From: Alphaproteobacteria bacterium
GTDB lineage: Bacteria > Pseudomonadota > Alphaproteobacteria > GCA-2731375
NCBI GenBank assembly: GCA_030746635.1
Contig: JASLMH010000028.1
Span: 1 to 37,378, forward strand
Length of the DNA stretch: 37,378 nt
Direction of reading: 5' to 3'
The position numbers and the translations under genes are program-made. This document shows positions 1 through 8,685 of this stretch, piece by piece. Numbering within the stretch: the stretch's first letter is position 1; each line of letters opens with the position of its first letter. The notes beneath the pieces are model-generated. The model ran no database searches and was not told the DNA's origin. It saw nothing but the letters and a program-made list of their open reading frames with translations.

Positions 1-168
1 GGTGGCGCCGGTTTTCGTCCGATTGAACAAGACCCGGTCAAGGCTGTCTTCAAGCGCCTTGATACGGGCGCTGACGGTGGATTGGCTGACGTTCAAACGC
101 CTGGCCGAACGGTGGAAACTGCCGGTCTGCGCGACGTCCAGGAAAGTCCGCAAATGCTCGATGTTCAT
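1..168 (-). CDS. LysR-family transcriptional regulator, N-terminal part (cut by window edge)
   Basis: Reading leftward from the ATG at 168, the first 56 residues form the winged-helix HTH of a LysR-type regulator. It opens MNIEHLRTFLDVAQTGSF, followed by a recognition helix containing LNVSQSTVSARI and then LEDSLDRVLFNR. The effector-binding domain lies outside the window. The gene is divergent from the TmpA-like dioxygenase with a 112-base gap, the usual layout of a LysR regulator with its target. I infer that it controls the dioxygenase/HD-protein pair and that its ligand may be their substrate. The family call is firm; the target is inferred from position only. Confidence 0.88.
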   Translation of the reverse strand, partial: MNIEHLRTFLDVAQTGSFHRSARRLNVSQSTVSARIKALEDSLDRVLFNRTKTGAT

Positions 169-280
169 GCCATGCCCATGATCGAAAAACCCGATCATAT
201 CTACCATAAAAATTCGCTTTCCAGATAATACAGTTGAGCGCAACGTGCCGGCCGGCAGCGCATTTTGATGGAGTAGGCCG
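169..280. promoter_or_regulatory. Divergent LysR / dioxygenase control region
   Basis: This is the only AT-rich stretch near the left end. An interrupted inverted repeat, TATCT (198-202) and AGATA (223-227) with 20 bases between, fits the loose geometry of LysR operators. GATAAT at 224-229 is a good -10 for the rightward gene, and no good -35 is visible, which suits an activator-dependent promoter. No site is proven. Confidence 0.45.
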
Positions 281-1498
281 ATGGCACTGACGGATGCATC
301 ACCCACCGAACAAGCGGATCCGGCGGCCTCATCCTCACCCTCGGGGATGGGCGACCTCTACCCCTACGCCACCGATCACCGCCTGGTTGTGGCAACGATC
401 GACGGCGGGGATCGGCAGCTCGTGCATTTGGATTGGAGCAACGGCCGGCGGCAGACGGTGCACGCCTTGTGGCTGCGCGATCAGTGTGCCTGCAACCGCT
501 GTCGCCATCCGGCCAGCTTGGAGCGCATCCTCGATCAGAAATCCTATGGCCTGGATATCTTCCCGGCGCTGGTGAGCATCGATGGTGGCCAGAGGCTGTT
601 CGTGGCCTGGGCCGAGGGTGACCATATCAGCGTGTATGCCGCCGGCTGGCTGCGTCACGGCGGCCGGCCGCCGATCCCGCCGGCGCGCCGCCGGCCCTGG
701 GGCGCCGAACTGGCCGACGGCCTGCCCCGGTTCGACTTCCGGGCGGTGATGTCGCGGGACGATGCCTTGCTGGGCTGGCTTGAGGTCATGCGGGAAACCG
801 GCCTGGCCTATGTCGAGGACGCGCCAACGGTCGAGGGCACGGTGGGCGATCTGGTGCGGCGGGTCGCCTATGTCCGCGAGACCAATTTCGGCACGGTGTT
901 TGACGTGGTGGCCTTGGCGGAGAGCATATCCAACGCCTACACGTCGGTGGACCTACCCCTCCACGTGGACCTGCCCGCGCGGGAGTATCAGCCGGGCTTG
1001 CAACTCCTGCATTGCCTGTCGAACCAGACCGGTGGCGGCGCCTCGCTCTATTGCGATGGCTTGCGTTTGGCCGAGAAGCTGCGGGCCGACGATCCGGCGG
1101 CCTTCGATTTGCTGGCGCGCACCCCTGTGGTCTTCCGCTATCACGACGAAAACTGCGACTATCAGATGGCGGCGCCGCTGATTGGCCTGTCCGAAAATGG
1201 CGAGGTCCGGGAAATCCGCTTCAACCCCTCGGTGATGACGACGGCGGACTGCCCGCCGACCGAGATCAGGGAATTCCATCGCGCCTATCGCCACTTCATG
1301 CGGCTGACCCGCGACCCCGAATTGCTGCTCGAATGGCGGATGCAGGCGGGCGATATCGCCGTTTTCGACAATCGCCGGGTCCTGCATGGCCGCCGGGCCT
1401 TCGAGGCCGGCGGCGGCCGGCGCCATCTGCAAGGCGCCTATCTGGAATGGGAGGACGTGGAGAGCAAGATCCGGGTGCTACGCCGCAAAATCCGCTAG
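281..1498 (+). CDS. Gamma-butyrobetaine hydroxylase / TmpA-like Fe(II)/2-oxoglutarate dioxygenase
   Basis: This 405-residue protein has the two-domain layout of gamma-butyrobetaine hydroxylases. The small N-terminal domain (about 35-130) carries the Zn-type motif WLRDQCACNRCRHP, with Cys69, Cys71, Cys74 and His76. The TauD-type double-stranded beta-helix domain follows, with iron ligands HVD at His228 and Asp230 and the distal His at RRVLHGRRAF (His369). The family hydroxylates trimethylammonium substrates: gamma-butyrobetaine in carnitine synthesis, or 2-trimethylaminoethylphosphonate in the case of TmpA. An HD-domain gene starts 11 bases downstream, as in the tmpA-tmpB pair, so phosphonate oxidation is possible but substrate cannot be read from sequence. 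The family is certain and the substrate is open. Confidence 0.85.
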   Translation: MALTDASPTEQADPAASSSPSGMGDLYPYATDHRLVVATIDGGDRQLVHLDWSNGRRQTVHALWLRDQCACNRCRHPASLERILDQKSYGLDIFPALVSIDGGQRLFVAWAEGDHISVYAAGWLRHGGRPPIPPARRRPWGAELADGLPRFDFRAVMSRDDALLGWLEVMRETGLAYVEDAPTVEGTVGDLVRRVAYVRETNFGTVFDVVALAESISNAYTSVDLPLHVDLPAREYQPGLQLLHCLSNQTGGGASLYCDGLRLAEKLRADDPAAFDLLARTPVVFRYHDENCDYQMAAPLIGLSENGEVREIRFNPSVMTTADCPPTEIREFHRAYRHFMRLTRDPELLLEWRMQAGDIAVFDNRRVLHGRRAFEAGGGRRHLQGAYLEWEDVESKIRVLRRKIR

Positions 1499-1509
1499 CA
1501 TCGGGAATT

Positions 1510-2049
1510 ATGGGGACCGTCAAGTTTCGCCAGATGAAGGATGGCGACGCCGACGACTATCGTCTGCTCGACCGCCACGAACGGGACTTCGCCGCCGGTA
1601 CCGCCGATCGGGTGCTGGCGGCGCTGGCGGAGCTCGAACATTCCCTATCCGGCTACCAGGTCTCGCGGCTGGAGCATTCACTGCAGACCGCCAGCAGGGC
1701 CGAGCGGGACGGCGCGGATCGGGAAATGGTGGTGACCGCCCTGCTGCACGATATCGGCGACGGCCTGGCGCCCTGGAACCACGGCGCCCTGGCCGCCGCC
1801 ATCCTGCAACCTTACGTGCGCGAGGAATGCGTCTGGATCGCCGCCCACCACGGCATCTTTCAGAAGTACTATTACGCCCATCACCTGGATGGCGACCGGC
1901 ACCAGCGTGAACGGCACCGCGACCATCCCCACTACGAGGCCTGTCGGCATTTCTGCGAAGCCTGGGACCAGGCGTCCTTCGATCCCGACTACGACACCCT
2001 GCCCCTGGAGCATTTCGCGCCGGTGGTGCGGCAGCTCTTCTCGCGATAA
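1510..2049 (+). CDS. HD-domain protein, TmpB/PhnZ-like putative diiron oxygenase
   Basis: This is a 179-residue HD-fold protein. The ATG at 1510 is chosen because it lies just past the stop of the dioxygenase and is preceded by a CGGGA-type ribosome site. Metal-ligand candidates are His56 in RLEHSLQTA, His80-Asp81 in ALLHDIGD, His91, and His113/His114 in AAHHGIFQ; a conserved-looking RDHP and WDQASFDP follow. PhnZ and TmpB, single-domain HD oxygenases of similar size, cleave the C-P bond of 1-hydroxyphosphonates and use a Tyr-x-x-Glu lid next to the diiron site. I do not see a clear Tyr-x-x-Glu before His56 (the local sequence is SGYQVSRLEH). It may therefore be a related HD oxygenase acting on the product of the neighbouring dioxygenase, or a phosphohydrolase. 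Confidence 0.72.
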   Translation: MGTVKFRQMKDGDADDYRLLDRHERDFAAGTADRVLAALAELEHSLSGYQVSRLEHSLQTASRAERDGADREMVVTALLHDIGDGLAPWNHGALAAAILQPYVREECVWIAAHHGIFQKYYYAHHLDGDRHQRERHRDHPHYEACRHFCEAWDQASFDPDYDTLPLEHFAPVVRQLFSR

Positions 2050-2086
2050 TGCCGTGGCCGACGGCGATGGCCGCCGGTAGACGCGG

Positions 2087-2596
2087 TCAGCCGCCGGCTT
2101 TTTGCACCACCTCGCCGAGGCTGTGGACGATCTCCTTGGCGACCGCCGGTCCGGCACCCTTGACCTTTTCCGCCACCACCGTGTGCATCGCCTGCAGGTG
2201 GGCGCCGATGGCCCGCGATTCGGTGGGGCCGACATCGTCGATCCGGGCCATGAATTGGCACAGCAGCCGGCCGATATCCGATACCAGCGGGTAGCCGAAG
2301 GTGCCGGCCTCGCCGCGCAGCTCATGCACCCGGTCCCGCAACTGCTCGAGGTCGTATTTGCCGGCCTTCTTCATGGTTTCGTACAGCTCCAGCAATTCCT
2401 TGATCTCGGTCTCGAAGCGCCATTCGTAGGTCGGCTTCATCTCGTCGACCACGCCCTCGGCCTCGCGCAGCGCCACTCGGTCACGACCCCGGCCGTTGCC
2501 GACCTTGGCGATCAGTTTGTTCGGGACGTGGATGATCTCGCCCTTCGGTGCGTCGCCGGTCGCGGGTTCGGTCGCGGGCGGTGGCGTGCGGGGCAT
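2087..2596 (-). CDS. Hpt-like phosphotransfer protein
   Basis: This is a 169-residue soluble protein with a proline-rich N-terminus of about 20 residues and then mostly helix. Residues 90-102 read VHELRGEAGTFGY, matching the phosphoacceptor helix of Hpt domains (H-x-L-[KR]-G-x-A), so His91 is the likely phosphorylation site. The start at 2596 is chosen because GGAAAGAG lies 7 bases upstream; longer versions begin in low-complexity sequence. No histidine kinase or response regulator is adjacent, so it is an orphan module. It is convergent with the HD gene and divergent from the indolepyruvate oxidoreductase. The Hpt assignment rests on the single helix motif. Confidence 0.6.
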   Translation of the reverse strand: MPRTPPPATEPATGDAPKGEIIHVPNKLIAKVGNGRGRDRVALREAEGVVDEMKPTYEWRFETEIKELLELYETMKKAGKYDLEQLRDRVHELRGEAGTFGYPLVSDIGRLLCQFMARIDDVGPTESRAIGAHLQAMHTVVAEKVKGAGPAVAKEIVHSLGEVVQKAGG

Positions 2597-2857
2597 GGCG
2601 GGCTCTTTCCTGGCTGTCGGCCGATGCCCGCGGACATCGGATGGTTCATCATGGCGGCATCGGCGACGGTGTTGCCGTCGCCCCATGCCGCGAGGGGGCT
2701 CCCCTGGCCGGGATGCTAGTTCACCTCGGTAAACGCGGTGTTAAGGCCGCCGCCAGCCGGTGGCCCGCCGGCCCCGGCCCCGCCCGCTGGGGCCGGCTTG
2801 CCAGGGCCGGCGATTAGTTGGATCATTCCGGGCGGCGCGGCTGACGGCGGAGTAGCC
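2597..2857. other. Intergenic region between divergent hpt-like gene and indolepyruvate oxidoreductase
   Basis: This 261-base gap separates two divergent genes, so it should hold both promoters, but I see no convincing -35/-10 pair. The right half is very GC-rich, with repeated GGCCCC/GGGGCC tracts at about 2770-2810. The rightward gene is preceded by GGCGGAG ending 5 bases before its ATG at 2858. Confidence 0.4.
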
Positions 2858-5800
2858 ATGACCTTGGCGACGGTATCCCTGGACGACAAATATCAAAGCG
2901 AACAAGGCCGGATCTACCTGACCGGCAGCCAGGCGCTGGTGCGTCTGGCGATGATGCAGTACCTGCGCGATCGGGCGGCCGGTCTGGATACCGCCTGTTT
3001 CATCTCGGGCTATCGCGGCTCGCCGATGCACAACATCGACAAGGAACTGTGGCGGGCCAACCGCTTCCTCGGCGATAGGCAGATCCATTTCGTGCCCGGC
3101 ATCAACGAGGACCTGGCGGCCACCGCCTGCCTGGGCACCCAGCAGGCGGCGATGTTCCCAGAGGCCAGCCACGACGGCGTGTTCGCCATGTGGTACGGCA
3201 AGGGGCCGGGCCTGGACCGCTCGATCGATGCCATCCGCCATTCCAACCTGCACGGCAGTTCCGCCCATGGCGGCGTCCTCGTCGCGGTCGGCGACGACCA
3301 TGCCTTGATGTCGACGGATGTGCCGGCGGCCTCGGAAACCATGTTCATCGACATGCTGATGCCGATGCTGTACCCGGCCACGGTACAGGAGATCATCGAC
3401 TACGGCCTGTATGGCTGGGCGATGTCGCGCTTCTGCGGCGCCTGGACCGGCTTCAAGCTGACGGCCGATAGCGTCGATACCGCCGCGCCGGTGGACGCCG
3501 ATCCCCATCGCCTGCAGATCGTCCTGCCGGAGTTCGCCTTCCCCGAGGACGGCGTGCATATCCGCTTCGGCGACTACTGGAAGGATCAGGAACCGCGCCT
3601 GCGAAATTTCAAGCTGCCGGCCGCCCTGGCCTTCGCCCGGGCCAACAACCTGAACCGAGTGGTGATCGACAGCCCCCGGCCGCGCTACGGCATCATCAGT
3701 TCCGGCAAGGCGTCGGTGGATGTACACCAGTCCCTGGCCGAGATGGGCATCGACGACGCCCAGGCGTCCGATCTCGGCATTAGGTTCCTGAAGATCGCCA
3801 TGCCCCACCCGTTTGACGATCAGGCCGTGCGCGACTTCGCCATGGGCCTGGAAGAGATCCTGGTGGTTGAGGAGAAGCGCCGGGTGATCGAGACCCGAGT
3901 TCGCGACGCCCTCTACGATCTGCCCGATGGCCAACGCCCCCGCGTCGTCGGCCGCCGCGATCCCGATGGCACCATGCTGCTGCCTGAATGCGGTGAATTC
4001 GGGGCCGAGGAAATCGGCCGCGCCCTGGCCGGGCGCATCGCCCACTTCCACACCTCGGACCGGATCAAGTCGCGCCTGGCGTTCCTCGACGCCAAGGCTG
4101 GCCGGGCGGCCCAGCGCAACGAGATGCAGGTGGCCCGCATTCCCTATTTCTGCTCCGGCTGCCCGCACAACACCTCGACCCGGGTGCCCGAAGGCAGCCG
4201 GGGGCAAAGCGGCGTCGGCTGTCATTTCATGGCCAGCTACATGAACCGCAACACCGGCGCCCATACCCACATGGGCGGCGAAGGTGCGAACTGGATCGGC
4301 CACGCCCCGTTCACCGACGCCAAGCATGTGTTCCAGAATATCGGCGACGGCACCTACTTCCATTCCGGCCTGCTGGCGATCCGCGCCTGTATCGCCGCCA
4401 AGGTCAACATCACCTACAAGATCCTGTTCAACGACGCCGTGGCGATGACCGGCGGCCAGCCGATCGACGGGCCGCTGACGCCGATGTCGATTTCCCGCCA
4501 GGTGCACGCCGAGGGCGTCGAGAAGATCGTCGTGGTCAGCGATCAACCGGAGAAATACGCCGCCGGCGCCGGCTTCGCGCCGGGCACCACCTTCGAGCAC
4601 CGCCGGGCCCTGGCCCGGGTGCAGCGCGAACTGCGCGAGGTGCCGGGGGTCAGCGCGCTGATCTACGACCAGACCTGCGCGGCCGAGAAACGCCGCCGGC
4701 GCAAGCGCGGCGAGATGGAGGACCCGGCCCGGCGTCTGTTCATCAACGATCTGGTCTGCGAGGGCTGCGGCGATTGCAGCGACAAATCCAACTGCCTGTC
4801 GGTGCTGCCATTGGAGACCGAATTCGGCCGCAAGAGGCTGATCGATCAATCCTCCTGCAACAAGGACTATTCCTGCGTCGAGGGCTTTTGCCCCAGTTTC
4901 GTCAGCGTCAATGGCGGCATCCCGCGCAAGGCGGCGGCGGTGGCCGAGCCGCCGGAACATCTCCGCCTGTTGCCGGAACCGACCCGGCCGGTCCTGGAGG
5001 AGGGCGTCCCCTACAGCATCCTGATCACCGGCGTCGGCGGCACCGGCGTGGTGACCATATCGGCCCTGCTGACCATGGCCGCGCACATGGAGGGTGGAGC
5101 CTATTCCACCATCGACCAGTTCGGCATGGCGCAAAAGGGTGGCGCGGTGACCTCTCACGTGCGCCTGGCGGCGCGGCAGGACGATATTCACGCCGCCCGC
5201 CTGTCCAGCGGCGCCGCCGACCTGATCCTGGGCTGCGACAGCCTGGTGACCGCCGGCGAGCTATCCTTGAGCACGGTGGCGCAGGGCCGCACCAGGCTGC
5301 TGGTCAACGATCATCAGGCGATTACCGGTCAGTTCGCCCTGGACCCCGACCTGGATTTCCCCAGCGACGATATCGGCATGCGCATCCGGGCCGAGGCCGG
5401 CGAGGGCAACGCCACCTTCCTGAACGCCACCCGCCTGGCCACCGGCCTGTTGGGCGACGCCATCGCCTCCAACCTGCTGATGCTGGGCCATGCCTATCAG
5501 CAGGGCCTGATCCCGGTCTCCTCCGAGGGCATCGAACGGGCCATCGAAATGAACGGCGTGGCGGTGGAGATGAACAAGGCGGCCTTCGCCTGGGGCCGGC
5601 GCGCCGCCATCGACCTCGACGCCGTCGCCGCCCTGGCGGGCGCCGGCCGTCGCCTGGACGAGCCGGCGGCGACCCTGGACGAGGTGATCGATCTCCGGGC
5701 CGCGGAGCTGGTCGCCTATCAAAGCCGGCGCTACGCCAAGCGCTATCGCGCCCTGATCGACCGGGTGCGCCAGGCCGAAGCCGGCCGGACGCCCGAGCGG

Positions 5801-6334
5801 GAGGAACTGACCCTGGCGGTGGCCCGCAACCTGTACAAGCTGATGGCCTACAAGGACGAGTACGAGGTGGCGCGCCTGTTCACCGACGGCCGCTTCGAGG
5901 CCGCCCTGGCCCGGCAGTTCGAGGGCGACTACAGCCTGAGCTTCCACATGGCGCCGCCGATCCTGGCCAAGCCGGATGCCGAGACCGGTATTCCCGGCAA
6001 ACGCGATTTCGGTCCCCGGATGCTTGGCACCCTGCGCTGGCTGGTCCGCTTGCGGTCGCTGCGCGGCAGTTTCCTCGATCCCTTCGGCCGCACCGAGGAA
6101 CGGCGGGCCGAGCGGCGCCTGATCGTCGACTACGAGGCCACGATGGAAGAATTGCTCTCCGGCCTGGGCCGCGACAACCACCGCCTGGCCGTGCGCATCG
6201 CCGAGGTGCCGCAACAGATCAGCGGCTACGGTCCGCTCAAGCAGCGCAAGCTGGAGGAGGCCAAGGCCTACGAGGCGACCCTGCTGGCCGAATGGCGGCA
6301 ACCGGGCAGCGCTCTGCCAACCGCCGCCGAATAG
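2858..6334 (+). CDS. Indolepyruvate ferredoxin oxidoreductase, fused subunits
   Basis: This 1158-residue protein oxidatively decarboxylates aryl pyruvates or branched-chain 2-oxoacids to acyl-CoA, passing electrons to ferredoxin. The order is an N-terminal pyrimidine-binding domain (ISGYRGSP near residue 49), a CSGCPHNTST cysteine motif near 431, a thiamine diphosphate motif GDGTYFHSG...FND near 496-525, a cysteine-rich Fe-S segment (VCEGCGDC near 634, then CNKDYSCVEGFC near 668), and a gamma domain beginning ITGVGGTGVV near 723. This matches the fused, oxygen-tolerant type found in proteobacteria rather than the split archaeal IorA/IorB. The ATG at 2858 is preferred over upstream in-frame starts because of its GGCGGAG ribosome site and because the upstream extension is low-complexity. 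It may form an operon with the amidase 18 bases downstream. Confidence 0.9.
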   Translation: MTLATVSLDDKYQSEQGRIYLTGSQALVRLAMMQYLRDRAAGLDTACFISGYRGSPMHNIDKELWRANRFLGDRQIHFVPGINEDLAATACLGTQQAAMFPEASHDGVFAMWYGKGPGLDRSIDAIRHSNLHGSSAHGGVLVAVGDDHALMSTDVPAASETMFIDMLMPMLYPATVQEIIDYGLYGWAMSRFCGAWTGFKLTADSVDTAAPVDADPHRLQIVLPEFAFPEDGVHIRFGDYWKDQEPRLRNFKLPAALAFARANNLNRVVIDSPRPRYGIISSGKASVDVHQSLAEMGIDDAQASDLGIRFLKIAMPHPFDDQAVRDFAMGLEEILVVEEKRRVIETRVRDALYDLPDGQRPRVVGRRDPDGTMLLPECGEFGAEEIGRALAGRIAHFHTSDRIKSRLAFLDAKAGRAAQRNEMQVARIPYFCSGCPHNTSTRVPEGSRGQSGVGCHFMASYMNRNTGAHTHMGGEGANWIGHAPFTDAKHVFQNIGDGTYFHSGLLAIRACIAAKVNITYKILFNDAVAMTGGQPIDGPLTPMSISRQVHAEGVEKIVVVSDQPEKYAAGAGFAPGTTFEHRRALARVQRELREVPGVSALIYDQTCAAEKRRRRKRGEMEDPARRLFINDLVCEGCGDCSDKSNCLSVLPLETEFGRKRLIDQSSCNKDYSCVEGFCPSFVSVNGGIPRKAAAVAEPPEHLRLLPEPTRPVLEEGVPYSILITGVGGTGVVTISALLTMAAHMEGGAYSTIDQFGMAQKGGAVTSHVRLAARQDDIHAARLSSGAADLILGCDSLVTAGELSLSTVAQGRTRLLVNDHQAITGQFALDPDLDFPSDDIGMRIRAEAGEGNATFLNATRLATGLLGDAIASNLLMLGHAYQQGLIPVSSEGIERAIEMNGVAVEMNKAAFAWGRRAAIDLDAVAALAGAGRRLDEPAATLDEVIDLRAAELVAYQSRRYAKRYRALIDRVRQAEAGRTPEREELTLAVARNLYKLMAYKDEYEVARLFTDGRFEAALARQFEGDYSLSFHMAPPILAKPDAETGIPGKRDFGPRMLGTLRWLVRLRSLRGSFLDPFGRTEERRAERRLIVDYEATMEELLSGLGRDNHRLAVRIAEVPQQISGYGPLKQRKLEEAKAYEATLLAEWRQPGSALPTAAE

Positions 6335-6352
6335 CCGGCCGGTTCCAATGGC

Positions 6353-7780
6353 ATGACCGACAGTCCCAATTTTCCCACCGTCGCGGACCTGCTGCGGGCC
6401 TATCGCCGGGGACAGGTGACGCCCACCGCCGTGGCCGAGGCCGCCTTGGCCCGCATCCGAAGTCTCGAGCCGACCCTGAATGCCTTCCAGTTGCTGGACG
6501 AGGCCGGCGCCCTGGAAGCGGCGGCGGCGGCCGATGCGCGCTGGGCCGAGGGGCGGCCGCTGGGGCCGCTGGACGGCGTTCCCCTGACCATCAAGGACAT
6601 CGTCGCCACCAAGGGCTGGCCGACCCTGAGCGGCTCCCGCACCGTCGATGGCAACGGCCCCTGGGACGTCGATGCGCCGTCGGTGGCGCGGCTGCGGGAA
6701 GGCGGCGCCGTCATCCTGGGCAAGACCACGACGCCGGAGTTTGGCTGGAAGGGCATGACCGACAGCCCGTTGGCCGGCACCACCCGCAACCCCTGGGATC
6801 CGGCCCATACGCCGGGCGGCTCGTCGGGCGGCGCGGCGGCGGCCCTGGCGGCGGGTATCGGCGCCATCGCCCACGGCACCGACGGCGGCGGCTCGATCCG
6901 CATCCCGGCCAACTATTGCGGCTTGTTCGGTATCAAGCCGACCTACGGCCGGGTGCCGCACGCGCCCAACGACCGCGCCTTCGCCACCCTGTCCTGTAAC
7001 GGTCCGATCGCCCGCACGGTCGAGGACGCGGCGCTGATGCTGAACGTGATCAGCCAGCCGGACGATCGGGACTGGCGGGCCCTGCCGCCCGATGGCCGGG
7101 ACTACCGGATCGGCCTGGACGACGGCGTGCGTGGCTTGCGCCTGGCCTATGCGCCGGAACTGGGCTGGGCTGAAGTGGCGGCCGAAGTGTTGGCGGCCAC
7201 CGAGGCGGCGGTCGATCTGCTGGCCGATCTGGGTGCCGTGGTCGAGCGCGTCGGGCCGCTGATCGAGCCGCTGCGGCCGCGCTTCGAGAACTACTGGCTG
7301 GCCGGCTTCGCCACCCGGGTGCGGGACCTCAGCGAGGAAAAACGTGACATGCTGGACCCGGATTTCCGACCCCTGGCCGAGGCCGGCTTGCAGGTCGAGA
7401 TAGCCGAGTACCTGGAGCTGGAAGCCGAACGGACGCGCCTGGGCGTCGAACTGCAGGCCGTGCATCGCGACTACGACCTGCTGTTGACGCCGACCCAGCC
7501 GACCCTGCCGCCCACGGTCGAAACCCGCTACCACTCGCCCGAGTTCGACCGCTGGCGCCACGCCGTGCCGTTCACCGTACCCTTCAACCTGTCCGGCCAA
7601 CCGGCAGCGTCGCTGCCCTGCGGCGTCTCGGATGGCGGCCTGCCGATCGGTCTGCAGATCGTGGGCCCGCGGTTCGCCGACCATCTGGTGCTGCGGGCCT
7701 GCCGCGCCCTGGAGGCGGCCTTGGACCTACCCCGCCCGCATCCTCGTTTGAAGGAAAGCCTGGACCGGATCGCGGGCTAA
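6353..7780 (+). CDS. Amidase-signature family amidase
   Basis: This 475-residue hydrolase has the complete Ser-cisSer-Lys triad of the amidase signature family: Lys81 in LTIKDI, the cis-Ser at 157 in PGGSSGGAAAAL, and nucleophile Ser181 in GTDGGGSIRIPANYCG. The 24-residue spacing between the two serines matches characterised family members. The family cleaves carboxylic amides, including indoleacetamide and aryl amides, and also includes GatA. No gatB or gatC is nearby, so this is a catabolic amidase rather than the tRNA amidotransferase. Its position behind the indolepyruvate oxidoreductase hints at aromatic amino acid breakdown, which is inference. Its stop overlaps the convergent amidohydrolase by 4 bases. 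Confidence 0.88.
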   Translation: MTDSPNFPTVADLLRAYRRGQVTPTAVAEAALARIRSLEPTLNAFQLLDEAGALEAAAAADARWAEGRPLGPLDGVPLTIKDIVATKGWPTLSGSRTVDGNGPWDVDAPSVARLREGGAVILGKTTTPEFGWKGMTDSPLAGTTRNPWDPAHTPGGSSGGAAAALAAGIGAIAHGTDGGGSIRIPANYCGLFGIKPTYGRVPHAPNDRAFATLSCNGPIARTVEDAALMLNVISQPDDRDWRALPPDGRDYRIGLDDGVRGLRLAYAPELGWAEVAAEVLAATEAAVDLLADLGAVVERVGPLIEPLRPRFENYWLAGFATRVRDLSEEKRDMLDPDFRPLAEAGLQVEIAEYLELEAERTRLGVELQAVHRDYDLLLTPTQPTLPPTVETRYHSPEFDRWRHAVPFTVPFNLSGQPAASLPCGVSDGGLPIGLQIVGPRFADHLVLRACRALEAALDLPRPHPRLKESLDRIAG

Positions 7781-8685
7781 AGCCGATACACCTCGCGGGC
7801 GTTGTCGTGGAACATCCGGCGCCGCTCGGCGGCGCTGAAACCGGCGGTGATCTCGAAGAAGCCGTCGAAGATGGTCTCGAATGGCGCGACCAGGCTATCC
7901 ACCGGGTAGTTCGAGGCGAACATGCAGCGGTCGGGGCCGAAGATGCGGATCACCTGGCGCACCAGCTCGGCGTTGCGGGCGACGCTCCAGGGCTGATCCC
8001 TTTCGCCGATGCCCGAGATCTTGACCCGCACGTTGGCCTGTTCGGCCAGTTCCGCCATCCCGGCGCGCCAGGCGGCCAGGCCGGCCGGGGATCGGTCCTC
8101 GGGCACGCCGGCGTGGTTCAGCACCAGCATGATGTCGGGGAAATCCCGGGCCAGGGCCGCCGCCTCGGCCAAGTGCCAATAGCGGGTCTGCAATTCGTAG
8201 TGCAGGCCGTGCTTCGCCAGCAGGGCATAGCCCCGGCGCCAGTCCGGATCGCTCATGGAGCCGGGCCGGCCGGGCCGCACCTGATCCGGCGTTGCCGCCG
8301 CCGCCGGTTTCTGGCGGATGCCGCGGACCAGCGGCAGTTCGGCGTGGCCGGCCAGCACCCGGTCGATGTCGTCGCGGCCGAACCAGGCCTGGCCGACGAT
8401 GGCGTCGGGCCGGCCGTGACGTTCGGCCAGCTCGTGCAGCCAGCGGCTTTCCGCCACCGGGTCGGCCGGGTTCCACTCCGCCTCCACGTGCACCGTCGCC
8501 CGCACCTCGAAACCGGCGGTGTCGCGTCGATAGTCGTCCGGCAGATAGTCCCGCTTGATCGGTCCAGTGTCGCCATAGCGAAACTGGATCGCCGGATCGC
8601 CGTCCAGCCAGGGATAGCGGCCATGGCCCAAGGCCCAGAAATGCTGATGTGGGTCGATCAGCGGCAGCCGCTCGGCGGCCTTCAT
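7777..8685 (-). CDS. Amidohydrolase family protein (Amidohydro_2, lactonase-like)
   Basis: This 302-residue TIM-barrel metal hydrolase is of the Amidohydro_2 type, which includes L-fuconolactonase-like and 2-pyrone-4,6-dicarboxylate lactonase-like enzymes. It opens with the metal motif LIDPHQHFW (residues 9-17) and has HVEAEW near 82. It later has LNHAGVPED, and near the C-terminus MFASNYPVDSL in place of the canonical FGSNFP[VI]D. The ATG at 8685 overlaps the stop of the DUF1491 gene as ATGA, so the two are translationally coupled. The substrate is probably a lactone but cannot be read from sequence. Its 3' end overlaps the amidase stop. Confidence 0.8.
   Translation of the reverse strand: MKAAERLPLIDPHQHFWALGHGRYPWLDGDPAIQFRYGDTGPIKRDYLPDDYRRDTAGFEVRATVHVEAEWNPADPVAESRWLHELAERHGRPDAIVGQAWFGRDDIDRVLAGHAELPLVRGIRQKPAAAATPDQVRPGRPGSMSDPDWRRGYALLAKHGLHYELQTRYWHLAEAAALARDFPDIMLVLNHAGVPEDRSPAGLAAWRAGMAELAEQANVRVKISGIGERDQPWSVARNAELVRQVIRIFGPDRCMFASNYPVDSLVAPFETIFDGFFEITAGFSAAERRRMFHDNAREVYRL

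Noticed and set aside
2741-5191. Very long minus-strand open frame (over 800 codons) opposite the indolepyruvate oxidoreductase
   Set aside because: GC-rich codon bias opens the antisense frame; the translation has no family motif and the plus strand has a complete enzyme.
5261-7684. Second long minus-strand open frame spanning the oxidoreductase and amidase
   Set aside because: It crosses two well-supported plus-strand genes and is low-complexity in Gly, Gln and Arg, so it is a shadow.
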